Source: Neobacillus sp. OS1-2 (GTDB lineage Bacteria > Bacillota > Bacilli > Bacillales > Cytobacillaceae). From it: DNA of 64,000 nt. The DNA lies in the NCBI RefSeq assembly GCF_030915505.1, contig NZ_CP133265.1, forward strand, positions 806,001-870,000, in the 5' to 3' direction. A program made the position numbers and the translations under genes. The notes under the pieces were generated by a model, which ran no database searches, had not been told where the DNA came from, and saw only the letters and a program-made list of their open reading frames with translations. Below, one piece after another: positions 1 through 7,483 of this stretch. How positions within the stretch are numbered: the first letter of the stretch is position 1; each line of letters begins with the position of its first letter.

Positions 1-168
1 AGGATCAGCAGCACCCAGGAAGGCCAGCGTAATATGCAAATCTTGATGATGTACCCAACGGCTAAAAGGGAAGGTTTCCTTCAATTCTTCCATATGGTCT
101 TTCATGATTCGTTTTGTTTCCTTAGGAATTCTTACCGCAAAGAAAAAATGAGTTCGTTGTTGTTCCAT
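1..168 (-). CDS. thpR: RNA 2',3'-cyclic phosphodiesterase (2H family), N-terminal part
   Basis: Partial gene running off the left edge; only the first 56 codons are present, starting at the ATG at 168. The translation has the N-terminal 2H phosphoesterase motif HITLAFLG (about residues 45-52) preceded by an FFAVRIP strand, both typical of the ThpR/LigT (2'-5' RNA ligase-like) family. Members hydrolyse 2',3'-cyclic phosphates on RNA ends. In B. subtilis the homologue YtlP sits beside the pepV homologue, as here. The second HxT motif lies outside the window. Family identity is clear; the exact substrate is not. Confidence 0.8.
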   Translation of the reverse strand, partial: MEQQRTHFFFAVRIPKETKRIMKDHMEELKETFPFSRWVHHQDLHITLAFLGAADP

Positions 169-253
169 TGTATGGTTCAGTCCTTTCGTTCATTTTAGTC
201 TATTTTCCCCAAATTGTATCTATTAGAAAACGATTATTTCCAATATAACCAAG

Positions 254-287
254 GAAAAAGACGTGTTGCCCGATAACACGTCCTTTT
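254..287 (-). terminator. terminator after pepV
   Basis: GACGTGTT (260-267) pairs with AACACGTC (275-282). On the minus strand the hairpin is followed by TTTTTCC, just past the pepV stop. Confidence 0.75.
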
Positions 288-298
288 CTAAAAATTGC

Positions 299-1723
299 CT
301 ATTCAGTTTTTCCTAATTCATAAATAGCCTGAGCATAGATGGCCGTTGCTTTTAACAAGTCTTCAATATACATATATTCATCTTTTTGATGGGCGATATC
401 TGGCCTTCCGGGAAATAATGGACCAAATGCGACTCCTGCTTTTAAGGAGCGGGCATACGTACCGCCGCCAATGGCAATCAATTCTGCTTTTTCTCCTGTT
501 TGTTCTTCATACACCTTTTTTAAGGTTTGAATCAGGAATTCCTGTTCATCCACATGATGCGGTTTTGAATCAGAAAAGTTTTCAATCGAAAAGCCCTCGT
601 CTATCAAAAGTGCATCCAACTTTGCCTTGGTTTCTTCCATATTATTTGTTACGGGGTATCGGCATGTCATCCCAATACTGCCGCCAGTTTCAGCAGTAAA
701 GCTAAGTTTTCCAGGATTAATCGTTAATTCTCCGGAAATCTCGTCCGAATAGGAAACCCCAAGATTCACACCCCTTGAATCATCAAAGAAATACCGGGAA
801 AGGAATCGGAAATAATGAGCAGCATTTGCCTCTATCGCTTGTTTTGAAAGAAATTCCGCTAAAAATAACCCGGCATTTTTCCCATTTCTCGGCTCCATGC
901 CATGTGCAGAAACGCCAACGACTTCTAAAATTAGCTCCTCGTTTTGGATACGATAATTATATTCCAATTCAACTTTCTTCATGTAGGTAATAAATTGCTG
1001 TACTACTTCCTCTTGTTGTTCCTTTACAAGCAGGGTAGCCTTGGCATGATCCGGAACCATATTGTATCTTTTTCCAGAAACAAAACTTTCAATCTTAATA
1101 CCTGTCGCAGTTGATCCTTCTTTTACTGATCCCGTCTGAACCATATCAAAATCAGCAATTCCTTTTTCCGCATTAATAATTGGGAAATCTGCATCAGGGG
1201 CGAATCCTACTGTTGGCATTTCTTCCTGCTGAAAATAATGCTCGACACAACGCCAATTGCTTTCTTCATCAGTTCCAATAATCATCCGGACGCGCTTTTT
1301 AAGCGGCAGGCTAAGTTCTTTAACAATTTTCATCGCATAATAGGCTGCCATTGTCGGCCCCTTGTCATCAAGCGCACCACGAGCGTAAATCTTTCCATCA
1401 CGAATTTCCGCTCCAAAGGGATCACTTGTCCAGCCATCCCCTTCTGGCACAACATCTACATGGCAAAGAATTCCCAGTAGTTCTGTTCCCTCACCAAATT
1501 CGAGATGACCAGCAAGATTGCCTACATTTTTCGGCGTGAATCCATCCTTTTCCCCAAGTTGGAGCATGTAATCAAGTGCATCCTTCACCCCTTGTCCAAG
1601 TGGTGCGTCAGGTGAGGTATTTTCCTCGTCTAAAAGACTTTTAATATGTAATAATCCTTGTGTATCCTTAATTAATGAATCTTTTCTTTTTTCAACCTCA
1701 CTCATCCAATTAATCTCTGTCAT
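299..1723 (-). CDS. pepV: dipeptidase PepV (M20 metallopeptidase)
   Basis: A 474-residue cytoplasmic Zn-dependent dipeptidase of the M20/PepV family, which cleaves dipeptides and some N-terminal residues of short peptides. Metal-ligand motifs are visible in order: CHVDVVPEGDGW (His88, Asp90), GALDDKGP (Asp119/120), TDEESNW (Glu153/154) and FAPDADFP (Asp177/179), with the lid/dimerisation domain between the halves. Length is typical of the family. The start ATG at 1723 is preceded by AGGAGGTAACTCAA, a strong RBS. It is followed by a terminator and lies next to the YtlP-type gene as in B. subtilis (ytjP-ytlP), so it looks monocistronic. Confidence 0.93.
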   Translation of the reverse strand: MTEINWMSEVEKRKDSLIKDTQGLLHIKSLLDEENTSPDAPLGQGVKDALDYMLQLGEKDGFTPKNVGNLAGHLEFGEGTELLGILCHVDVVPEGDGWTSDPFGAEIRDGKIYARGALDDKGPTMAAYYAMKIVKELSLPLKKRVRMIIGTDEESNWRCVEHYFQQEEMPTVGFAPDADFPIINAEKGIADFDMVQTGSVKEGSTATGIKIESFVSGKRYNMVPDHAKATLLVKEQQEEVVQQFITYMKKVELEYNYRIQNEELILEVVGVSAHGMEPRNGKNAGLFLAEFLSKQAIEANAAHYFRFLSRYFFDDSRGVNLGVSYSDEISGELTINPGKLSFTAETGGSIGMTCRYPVTNNMEETKAKLDALLIDEGFSIENFSDSKPHHVDEQEFLIQTLKKVYEEQTGEKAELIAIGGGTYARSLKAGVAFGPLFPGRPDIAHQKDEYMYIEDLLKATAIYAQAIYELGKTE

Positions 1724-2139
1724 TTGAGTTACCTCCTATATCTATATACTCTTTTAACAATATCATATTTCTCCAATAATCTTAGCAATTTAGCATGTGT
1801 AACGGATCGATTAAATATTTTGACTAAAAATTCAAATAATTTATCATAAACCAAACACCCTAAGCCATAACCTATAGTAAGAGAATGATAAAGGAGGCAA
1901 TAATCCGAGTAAGTAATGGAAAATTGGAAGATTATTTTGCAAACTTTGCTATAGTGGTAGAAATTTTCAGAAATTATGGGTACAATAAGGTTAGATGTAT
2001 GACATCTAAGTACTCACTCCATAAAAAAGGAGATGGCTGCGCGGAAAAGAAACTACATATTCTTGAAGAGTATTCTTCAAATAGGCTGTCGGTAGATGGA
2101 TTAAGCCATAGGTTTGAAATTAGGATAGGGAGTGGTTCT
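1724..2139. other. intergenic stretch upstream of the YtzE-type regulator
   Basis: Between pepV and the preferred ytzE start. From an ATG at 1885 the regulator frame stays open, but the 85 extra residues match no family known to me. I see no strong promoter consensus and no RNA motif here. Confidence 0.4.
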
Positions 2140-2361
2140 TTGAAACCTTCAACTAACCGGATGTTAAACCGCATCAAATGTATCTACATGTTTATTCGCA
2201 ATAACGGCACTGTCACGACCCAAGAACTTGTAGAGGAATTTGGTATCACTCCTCGCACCATACAACGAGATTTAAATGTCTTAGCCTATAATGACTTGGT
2301 CATAAGCCCAAGCCGCGGAAAATGGACGACAACACAAAAGAAAGTGAAGATGTCATCTTAA
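2140..2361 (+). CDS. ytzE: YtzE-type DeoR/HTH transcriptional regulator (small)
   Basis: A 73-residue protein that is essentially one DeoR-type winged helix-turn-helix: VTTQELVEEFGITPRTIQRDLNVLAYNDLV is the recognition region, ending in SPSRGKWTTT. It lacks the sugar-phosphate-sensing domain of full DeoR proteins, as in B. subtilis YtzE. I chose the TTG at 2140 because AGGGAGTGG lies at good distance and the product then has the family length. An upstream in-frame ATG at 1885 would add 85 residues with no recognisable domain. Targets are unknown. A terminator follows directly. Confidence 0.7.
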   Translation: MKPSTNRMLNRIKCIYMFIRNNGTVTTQELVEEFGITPRTIQRDLNVLAYNDLVISPSRGKWTTTQKKVKMSS

Positions 2362-2389
2362 CACAAAAATAGTAGTGATTTACCATAAA

Positions 2390-2425
2390 AAAGCACGCGT
2401 GAGCCAATCAGCGCGTGCTTTTATT
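2390..2425 (+). terminator. bidirectional terminator after ytzE
   Basis: AAAGCACGCG (2390-2399) pairs with CGCGTGCTTT (2412-2421), flanked by A and T runs. It can serve ytzE on the plus strand and the small minus-strand ORF ending at 2437. Confidence 0.85.
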
Positions 2426-2436
2426 TATCTGAACAA

Positions 2437-2565
2437 TTACCGCTTTTCTTGTAATGGGGAAAAATTAATGATTTGTTTATATTCTTGTTCAGTAAGAATT
2501 CCAAGCTTTTTAAAAACATACGAATAAATGAAGATCCTCCGCTGCATTCGAGGGGTTGCGATCAT
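2437..2565 (-). CDS. hypothetical 42-residue basic protein
   Basis: A short minus-strand ORF beginning MIATPRMQRRIFIYSYVFKK and ending in NFSPLQEKR. AGAGGTG lies 9 bases upstream of the ATG at 2565; a second in-frame ATG at 2574 is too close to that RBS. The product is basic, has no membrane segment or signal peptide, and ends before a hairpin with a T run on its strand. RBS, stop and terminator placement support a real small gene. I do not recognise a family and propose no function. Confidence 0.5.
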   Translation of the reverse strand: MIATPRMQRRIFIYSYVFKKLGILTEQEYKQIINFSPLQEKR

Positions 2566-2665
2566 GGTAACCATCACCTCTTTTAAACTAGTTTATTCAC
2601 CCCCACCAATAATGTTTCCTTCAGGCAAAAGAATATTTTACCTCGTCCGGAACCTATTAACCACA

Positions 2666-2693
2666 TTGACAGTTTTAAAAAATATGATATATT
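2666..2693 (+). promoter_or_regulatory. sigma-A-type promoter of the permease gene
   Basis: TTGACA at 2666-2671 and TATATT at 2688-2693 with a 16-base spacer, about 60 bases before the permease ATG. Confidence 0.65.
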
Positions 2694-2756
2694 AGTATAA
2701 AAATACTTTAGTGCTTAAAAGCGTCTAAGTAAAATAGAAAAGTAGGTAAAGTCATC

Positions 2757-4112
2757 ATGGAGAATAATCATCAGGACTTAAAAAAAGGGCTATTGCCGAG
2801 GCATGTGCAGTTCATTGCATTAGCGGGTATGATTGGAACAGGGATTTTTAAAGGAAGCTCAGATACGTTAAGTATCGCTGGGCCAAGCGTTATAGTAGCC
2901 TATTTAATTGGCGGTCTATTGTTATTTATTATTATGGCTGCATTAGGAGAAATGGCTTTGGCTTTTCCCAATATGAATGTGCAGCATCTCGTCAATAAAG
3001 CTTTTGGCTTCCAGGTATCCTTTCTGGTCGGATGGCTTTACTGGATCAATTGGATTATCGTAACCGTTGTTGAACTATTAGCAGCAGGTAGTTTTTTGCA
3101 GTTCTGGTTTCCTACAATCCCATTATGGCTGCTAAGTCTTCTCTGTGCCGTCGTCATCGTAGGTATCAATTCATTTCAAGTCAAATATTACGGGGAACTT
3201 GAGTTTTGGTTTGCGGGAATCAAGATTATTGCCCTAGTTGCCTTTATATTTCTAGGCTGCTTTCTTCTTTTTGGACTAATTCCTAGTACCATACAGGATC
3301 CATTTTCAAACTACACCGCACATGGCGGATTTTTTCCACACGGTTTAGGTGGAACATTTAGCGCATTTTTGGTTGTGATGTTTTCTTATGGCGGTGCAGA
3401 ATTAATCGGGGTTGCGGTAACTGAAACAAAAGATGCAGAACGAGTATTACCGAAAATCATTAAAGGAGCCGTTTGGCGTGTTATTATATTTTATATTTTT
3501 CCAATCCTGATCATCTGCGGCATGATGCCTTGGGACAAGGTTGGTGGTGCCGACAGTCCTTTCGTACAGGTATTCACTAGTACCGGTTTACCCGGGGCAG
3601 CGCATATTATGAACTTTGTGTTATTAACAGCCGTCCTTTCGGCTGCCAATTCCGGAATATATGCTACATCAAGAACGCTGTTTTCGATGGCTCAAAGCGG
3701 TGTGGCTCCAAAGGGGTTAGCAAAATTATCTACTAAAGGAATTCCATTAACAGGAATTATGATTACAAGTGTTTGTATTATAGCAGGTGTTTACCTAGCC
3801 TACCTAACACCAAGCCAAGTTATTAGCTATCTCATGACCATCCCAGGTTTTACGGTTATGATCATTTGGATCAGCATTTGTGCCGCTCAATTAAAATTAC
3901 GGCCACATTATAAAAATCAACCGGCATTTAAGGTGAAGTGGTTCCCATTTACGACCATTTTCGCGATTATTTCGTTGAGTGTGATCTTTATTGGATTTTT
4001 GTTAAATCCAAATAATGTGATCGGTTCAACCGTTTGTATTCTAACCATTGGAATTCTTATCATTCTTTCGTTTGTTAATAGGAAAACGGGGGCTAATGAG
4101 ATTACTATTTAG
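2757..4112 (+). CDS. amino acid permease (APC superfamily, AAT-like)
   Basis: A 451-residue polytopic membrane protein with about 12 hydrophobic segments. The N-terminal signature LLPRHVQFIALAGMIGTGIF, with the glycine-rich break in TM1, marks the APC superfamily, close to the amino acid transporter (AAT) family of proton symporters. The later stretch SYGGAELIGVAVTETKDAER fits TM6 and its following loop. Substrate cannot be read from sequence; B. subtilis YtnA-type permeases are the closest comparison I can offer. It has its own promoter (2666-2693) and a downstream hairpin at 4113, so it is probably a single-gene unit. Confidence 0.85.
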   Translation: MENNHQDLKKGLLPRHVQFIALAGMIGTGIFKGSSDTLSIAGPSVIVAYLIGGLLLFIIMAALGEMALAFPNMNVQHLVNKAFGFQVSFLVGWLYWINWIIVTVVELLAAGSFLQFWFPTIPLWLLSLLCAVVIVGINSFQVKYYGELEFWFAGIKIIALVAFIFLGCFLLFGLIPSTIQDPFSNYTAHGGFFPHGLGGTFSAFLVVMFSYGGAELIGVAVTETKDAERVLPKIIKGAVWRVIIFYIFPILIICGMMPWDKVGGADSPFVQVFTSTGLPGAAHIMNFVLLTAVLSAANSGIYATSRTLFSMAQSGVAPKGLAKLSTKGIPLTGIMITSVCIIAGVYLAYLTPSQVISYLMTIPGFTVMIIWISICAAQLKLRPHYKNQPAFKVKWFPFTTIFAIISLSVIFIGFLLNPNNVIGSTVCILTIGILIILSFVNRKTGANEITI

Positions 4113-4140
4113 TGGCCAGCATTTTGCTGGCCATTTTCTG
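4113..4140 (+). terminator. terminator after the permease gene
   Basis: TGGCCAGC (4113-4120) pairs with GCTGGCCA (4126-4133), followed by TTTTC. Confidence 0.65.
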
Positions 4141-4161
4141 TGTACACTTCACGTGATAGCT

Positions 4162-4186
4162 GAAAAGCCAGGCTCTATGCCTGGCT
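4162..4186 (-). terminator. terminator of the SRPBCC-ArsR operon
   Basis: AGCCAGGC/GCCTGGCT stem (4166-4173 and 4179-4186). On the minus strand it is followed by TTTTC. Confidence 0.65.
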
Positions 4187-4194
4187 CTGGTAAC

Positions 4195-4527
4195 TTATTC
4201 ATCCTGATCATCCGACTCCACAAACAATTTCAGTGCTGTTAGCTTATTTTCCCAAAATAGTTCAAAATACTGGAGCCAATCTTTTAATTCAACTAGCGGC
4301 TCTGGATGAAGCTTGTACCGTGTTTCTCTGCCGACTTTCCGCTCCTTCACTAATCCAGCATCTGCTAACACACGCAAATGTTTAGAAACAGCAGTCCGGC
4401 TCATTGGGAAGTGTCCGCTAATGGCAGTGACAGGCATTTCTTCCGTGCTAAGAAGTTTCAACAACTTCCGTCTTGTTGGATCAGCGATGGCTTGAAAGAC
4501 ATCATGCTTTGCTGATGACGCAACCAT
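4195..4527 (-). CDS. ArsR/SmtB-family winged-helix repressor
   Basis: A 110-residue ArsR-type regulator: FQAIADPTRRKLLKLL at the N-terminus, then FPMSRTAVSKHLRVLADAGLV as the recognition helix and ETRYKLHPEPL as the wing. The metal-binding ELCVCDL-type motif of arsenic or zinc sensors is absent, so it belongs to the non-metal-sensing group often paired with SRPBCC proteins. Its ATG directly abuts the TAA of the upstream SRPBCC gene, indicating one transcript and coupled translation. It probably autoregulates the pair, perhaps through the palindrome at 4980-4993; the inducer is unknown. Confidence 0.85.
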   Translation of the reverse strand: MVASSAKHDVFQAIADPTRRKLLKLLSTEEMPVTAISGHFPMSRTAVSKHLRVLADAGLVKERKVGRETRYKLHPEPLVELKDWLQYFELFWENKLTALKLFVESDDQDE

Positions 4528-4950
4528 TTACGCCTCAACATATGCTTGTAATTTTTGAACAAGACCTGCCCAGCCCTGATTCATATTGTCACGGATTGGA
4601 GTATGAGGCGCACCAAACTCAGTAACTTTATTAACATCCCAACCGCCATGTATGAGGGTAAATTCTGTTTTGCCGTCCACTTCCTTTAATTCAAATGTAA
4701 GTGTCCAATCTTTTCCCCAATTGAACGATAGGCTGTTAGGCGGATCGACCTTTGTTACCTTACATGGAGACATCCCAAATTGTCCGGCATTTAGATGAAA
4801 TTTATGACCTTCCACAGGCTCCATATCATTGGGCATGAACCAAGCTGCTAAGCCTTCTGAAGTGGAAACTGCATTCCATACCTTCGAAATGGGTGCATTG
4901 TATACTAGGGTGTAGCGAATGTCTTCTAATGTTTGTGTTTGATTTTCCAT
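4528..4950 (-). CDS. SRPBCC / AHSA1-like domain protein
   Basis: A 140-residue START-like fold protein. Typical AHSA1-family features are the opening YTLVYNAPISKVWNAVSTSEGLAAWF, a central SFNWGKDWTLTFELKEVDGKTEFTLIHGGW and a final amphipathic helix (MNQGWAGLVQKLQAYVEA). Such proteins bind hydrophobic ligands in a deep cavity. Most bacterial members paired with ArsR regulators have no assigned ligand. It is first in the two-gene operon with a good RBS (AGAGGAGC). Domain assignment is solid; physiological role is open. Confidence 0.8.
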   Translation of the reverse strand: MENQTQTLEDIRYTLVYNAPISKVWNAVSTSEGLAAWFMPNDMEPVEGHKFHLNAGQFGMSPCKVTKVDPPNSLSFNWGKDWTLTFELKEVDGKTEFTLIHGGWDVNKVTEFGAPHTPIRDNMNQGWAGLVQKLQAYVEA

Positions 4951-4979
4951 TTTAAATGCTCCTCTATTTTTAAAATACG

Positions 4980-4993
4980 AAACTAATTGGTTT
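4980..4993 (-). promoter_or_regulatory. candidate ArsR-type operator
   Basis: AAACTAATTGGTTT is a near-perfect 14-bp palindrome about 30 bases upstream of the SRPBCC start. A weaker related site, AACACCTTTTGGTTT, lies at about 5009-5023. Position and symmetry fit an autoregulatory operator; binding is inferred. Confidence 0.45.
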
Positions 4994-5037
4994 TACTTTA
5001 AAATAATATAACACCTTTTGGTTTCATGTCAAGCGTA

Positions 5038-5073
5038 AAAAGGCGACTCTACACATTTTGTAGAGTCACCTTA
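5038..5073 (-). terminator. terminator after the DUF2935-like gene
   Basis: Long stem, GACTCTACA pairing with TGTAGAGTC, followed by CCTTTTT on the minus strand. Confidence 0.8.
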
Positions 5074-5094
5074 AATATCTTTTTTCATTCAAAA

Positions 5095-5523
5095 TTATTG
5101 ACCGCTGGAAAGCAGCGCCCGAGCTATACCCACAAAATACTCGGATTCACGAATGATATGATTTAAAACTACTTTAGCCGTATGATTACCGCTGACTGCT
5201 TGGCTATGTGTCTTGATTTGCTCACATAATTGAATAAATGATTCACTCTCCTCCAAGCAATAGGAGACGAGCTGGAGCACCTGCTGATACAATTGATTTG
5301 ATACCTGTGAACCCGACCGAATGACGGATTCAATGAAACTGACAACCTGTTTGTGTGTTTCCCCAAGAGCTTGTTCCCATTTTTTCAAGGCATCGACAAA
5401 CTCAGGCTCCAGTCCTGACACCAGCTCGCGAATAACAACCGTATGTTCCTCTTCCTGATGCTTCCAAAATTCTGCCTCATCCAAAATACGCAGCGGCATT
5501 TGCGATCCATAGTAAAATTGCAT
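5095..5523 (-). CDS. DUF2935-like helical protein (single repeat)
   Basis: A 142-residue, all-helical, acidic, soluble protein. The pattern EFWKHQEEEHTVVIRELV near the N-terminus, with HIIRESEYFVGIARALL at the end, resembles one DUF2935 repeat. That family usually has two repeats and roughly 250-280 residues, so this is half-length. The conserved E/H residues could form a carboxylate-type metal site; that is inference. The start at 5523 was chosen because GGGGGG lies six bases upstream, while the ATG at 5529 overlaps the RBS. It stands alone with its own terminator. Confidence 0.55.
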   Translation of the reverse strand: MQFYYGSQMPLRILDEAEFWKHQEEEHTVVIRELVSGLEPEFVDALKKWEQALGETHKQVVSFIESVIRSGSQVSNQLYQQVLQLVSYCLEESESFIQLCEQIKTHSQAVSGNHTAKVVLNHIIRESEYFVGIARALLSSGQ

Positions 5524-5656
5524 AGACATCCCCCCATCCTCTTGTCATTTCAATGTATGGGATAGGCATTAGAAATATGCGTTTACACCTAACTTATCGC
5601 GCCATCATTTACCACTTTCCATGATACAATGATTAAAAAATGAAGGGGTAGGATGT

Positions 5657-6403
5657 ATGTTAACCACTCAATATATAAGAAGTATCCAAATAAAGCGAGA
5701 TGAAATCCCTTCTTTAAAAAAATACCCCTTCAACCTGCCGAGTTTGAAGGCATTAGACGAACTTTCTTTTCATCCGAAGGTGACGTTTCTTATTGGTGAA
5801 AATGGGATGGGTAAATCCACTTTGCTTGAGGCGATTGCCGTTGCTTTGGGCTTCAATCCGGAGGGCGGTTCGTTTAATTTTAACTTTTCCACCTTTGACT
5901 CCCATTCATCACTTAGTGACTATCTCAAATTGATCAAAGGGATTGAAAAACCGAAGGATGGCTTTTTCTTGCGCGCAGAAAGTTTTTATAATGTGGCTTC
6001 AAACATTGAGGAATTGGATCAGGCAGGTGGCGGCCGGCCAATCATTGATTCCTTTGGCGGTCTATCCTTGCATGAACAGTCACATGGCGAGGCATTTTTT
6101 GCTACGTTTCTTCATCGCTTCGGAGGAAACGGACTCTATCTTTTGGACGAACCAGAAGCAGCCCTTTCACCTCTCCGGCAAATGTCGATGCTGACGCGGA
6201 TTCACGACTTGGTTAACGAGAACTCCCAATTTATTATTGCTACCCATTCGCCGATCATCATGGCGTATCCGGATGCAAAAATCTTCGAATTCAGCGAAGA
6301 AGGAATTCGAGAGTGCAAACTCGAAGAAACAAACCATTATCGGATAATGAAGCAATTTTTTGATGATAAAAATCGAATGCTGCATCATTTGTTAAATAGT
6401 TAA
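5657..6403 (+). CDS. AAA family ATPase (ABC/SMC-like, predicted)
   Basis: A 248-residue stand-alone ABC-type ATPase. Walker A is FLIGENGMGKST (about residues 44-55), an ABC-signature-like region is LSLHEQSHGEAFF, Walker B is GLYLLDEPEAALSP, and the switch histidine is in IIATHSPIIM. This layout matches the small OLD/RecF-like predicted ATPases (AAA_15/AAA_21 type) without the TOPRIM domain of OLD nucleases. Neighbours on both sides are on other strands or unrelated and give no functional hint. ATP hydrolysis is near certain; the process served is unknown. Confidence 0.75.
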   Translation: MLTTQYIRSIQIKRDEIPSLKKYPFNLPSLKALDELSFHPKVTFLIGENGMGKSTLLEAIAVALGFNPEGGSFNFNFSTFDSHSSLSDYLKLIKGIEKPKDGFFLRAESFYNVASNIEELDQAGGGRPIIDSFGGLSLHEQSHGEAFFATFLHRFGGNGLYLLDEPEAALSPLRQMSMLTRIHDLVNENSQFIIATHSPIIMAYPDAKIFEFSEEGIRECKLEETNHYRIMKQFFDDKNRMLHHLLNS

Positions 6404-6420
6404 TCTTACACATGGAGAAT

Positions 6421-6470
6421 GTACTGCACCCCAAAAGGTAGAGTGAAATCTGACTTTTGGGGTGCAGTAC
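6421..6470. repeat. 17-bp perfect inverted repeat
   Basis: Arms at 6421-6437 and 6454-6470 are perfectly complementary and contain GCACCCCAAAAG. It lies between the convergent ATPase and speD genes. No T run follows on either strand, so it is not a standard terminator. The arm resembles the ends of some Bacillus IS3-family elements as I recall them, but no transposase is nearby. Confidence 0.7.
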
Positions 6471-6485
6471 AAACCGAGCTCTTTT

Positions 6486-7295
6486 TCATGGAACGATATT
6501 TTTTCCATAAAAAATTTCATCCATCTCTTGCTTCAATCTTTCGGTAATTTCAATATGTTCATCTGGTGTTAGCTTCTCTTTCGTATAACCAAATAAATAG
6601 TTATTTAAATCAAATTCACGCAGCTTACATTTTGTGTGAAAAATATGCTCCTGATAGACATTGACGTCAATCATATCGAATAACTCGCCAACATCTTCTG
6701 GAATGTAATTCTGAATCGAGTTGATTTCGTGGTCAATAAATAGCTTGTGCCCCGTTTTATCCCTTGTAAAACCGCGAACACGGTAATCGATCGTCATAAC
6801 ATCTGTCTCAAACGCCCGGATTAAATAATGGAGTGCCTTAAGCGGCGAAATCTCACCACAGGTGGAGACATCAATATCCGCCCGAAATGTACTGATCCCT
6901 TCATCAGGATGAAATTCCGGATATGTATGGACTGTAATATGGCTTTTATCTAACTGCATGACTACTGATTCCGGGAGCGGACCCGGGGATTCCTCAAAGG
7001 ACTCTGAAGGGGCATTGGCAACCGGGCCTTCTGATACCAACAAAGTCACACTTGCCCCCGCCGGTTCAAAATCCTGACTTGCTACATTAAGAACATGGGC
7101 ACCAATTATATCGGAAACATGTGTTAATATTTTCTGCAATCTTTCCCCACTATATTGTTCATCAATATAGTTTAAATACGCTTCCCGCTCTTCCCGCGTT
7201 TTTGTAAAACAAATGTCATACATATTAAAGCTTAGTGACTTCGTAAGGTTATTGAAGCCATGTAACTCAATGGCCTGTTCATGTGTAAGTCTCAT
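6486..7295 (-). CDS. speD: S-adenosylmethionine decarboxylase proenzyme, E. coli type
   Basis: A 269-residue pyruvoyl-dependent decarboxylase that makes decarboxylated SAM for spermidine synthesis. The sequence follows the long, E. coli-type Spe[20 protein letters not shown] at the N-terminus, then [13 protein letters not shown] with the self-cleavage Lys117-Ser118 bond that generates the pyruvoyl group, and [19 protein letters not shown] with the catalytic cysteine. The short (~126 aa) B. subtilis-type SpeD is a different class. The start has GGGGGAAG upstream. No spermidine synthase gene is adjacent. The hairpin-prone CCTAAATAGG...TTTTAGG sequence (7316-7334) lies just upstream. Confidence 0.93.
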   Translation of the reverse strand: MRLTHEQAIELHGFNNLTKSLSFNMYDICFTKTREEREAYLNYIDEQYSGERLQKILTHVSDIIGAHVLNVASQDFEPAGASVTLLVSEGPVANAPSESFEESPGPLPESVVMQLDKSHITVHTYPEFHPDEGISTFRADIDVSTCGEISPLKALHYLIRAFETDVMTIDYRVRGFTRDKTGHKLFIDHEINSIQNYIPEDVGELFDMIDVNVYQEHIFHTKCKLREFDLNNYLFGYTKEKLTPDEHIEITERLKQEMDEIFYGKNIVP

Positions 7296-7483
7296 GATTC
7301 TTCCCCCTTCATATCCTAAAACCTATTTAGGATTTATAGTACCCATTGTTACACCCTGTTACTTATTTTTTTCCCAAAGATACTCTCTATCAAAAAAATC
7401 CAAATTCTGCGGTTACTTATATATTCATATTTCACACTAACTTGTGGAAAATAATTTAAGGTCTTCTAGTATGAGGTGAAAGG

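Noticed and set aside
346..1539. Plus-strand ORFs opposite pepV
   Set aside because: Shadow frames of a strongly supported gene, without RBS or family resemblance.
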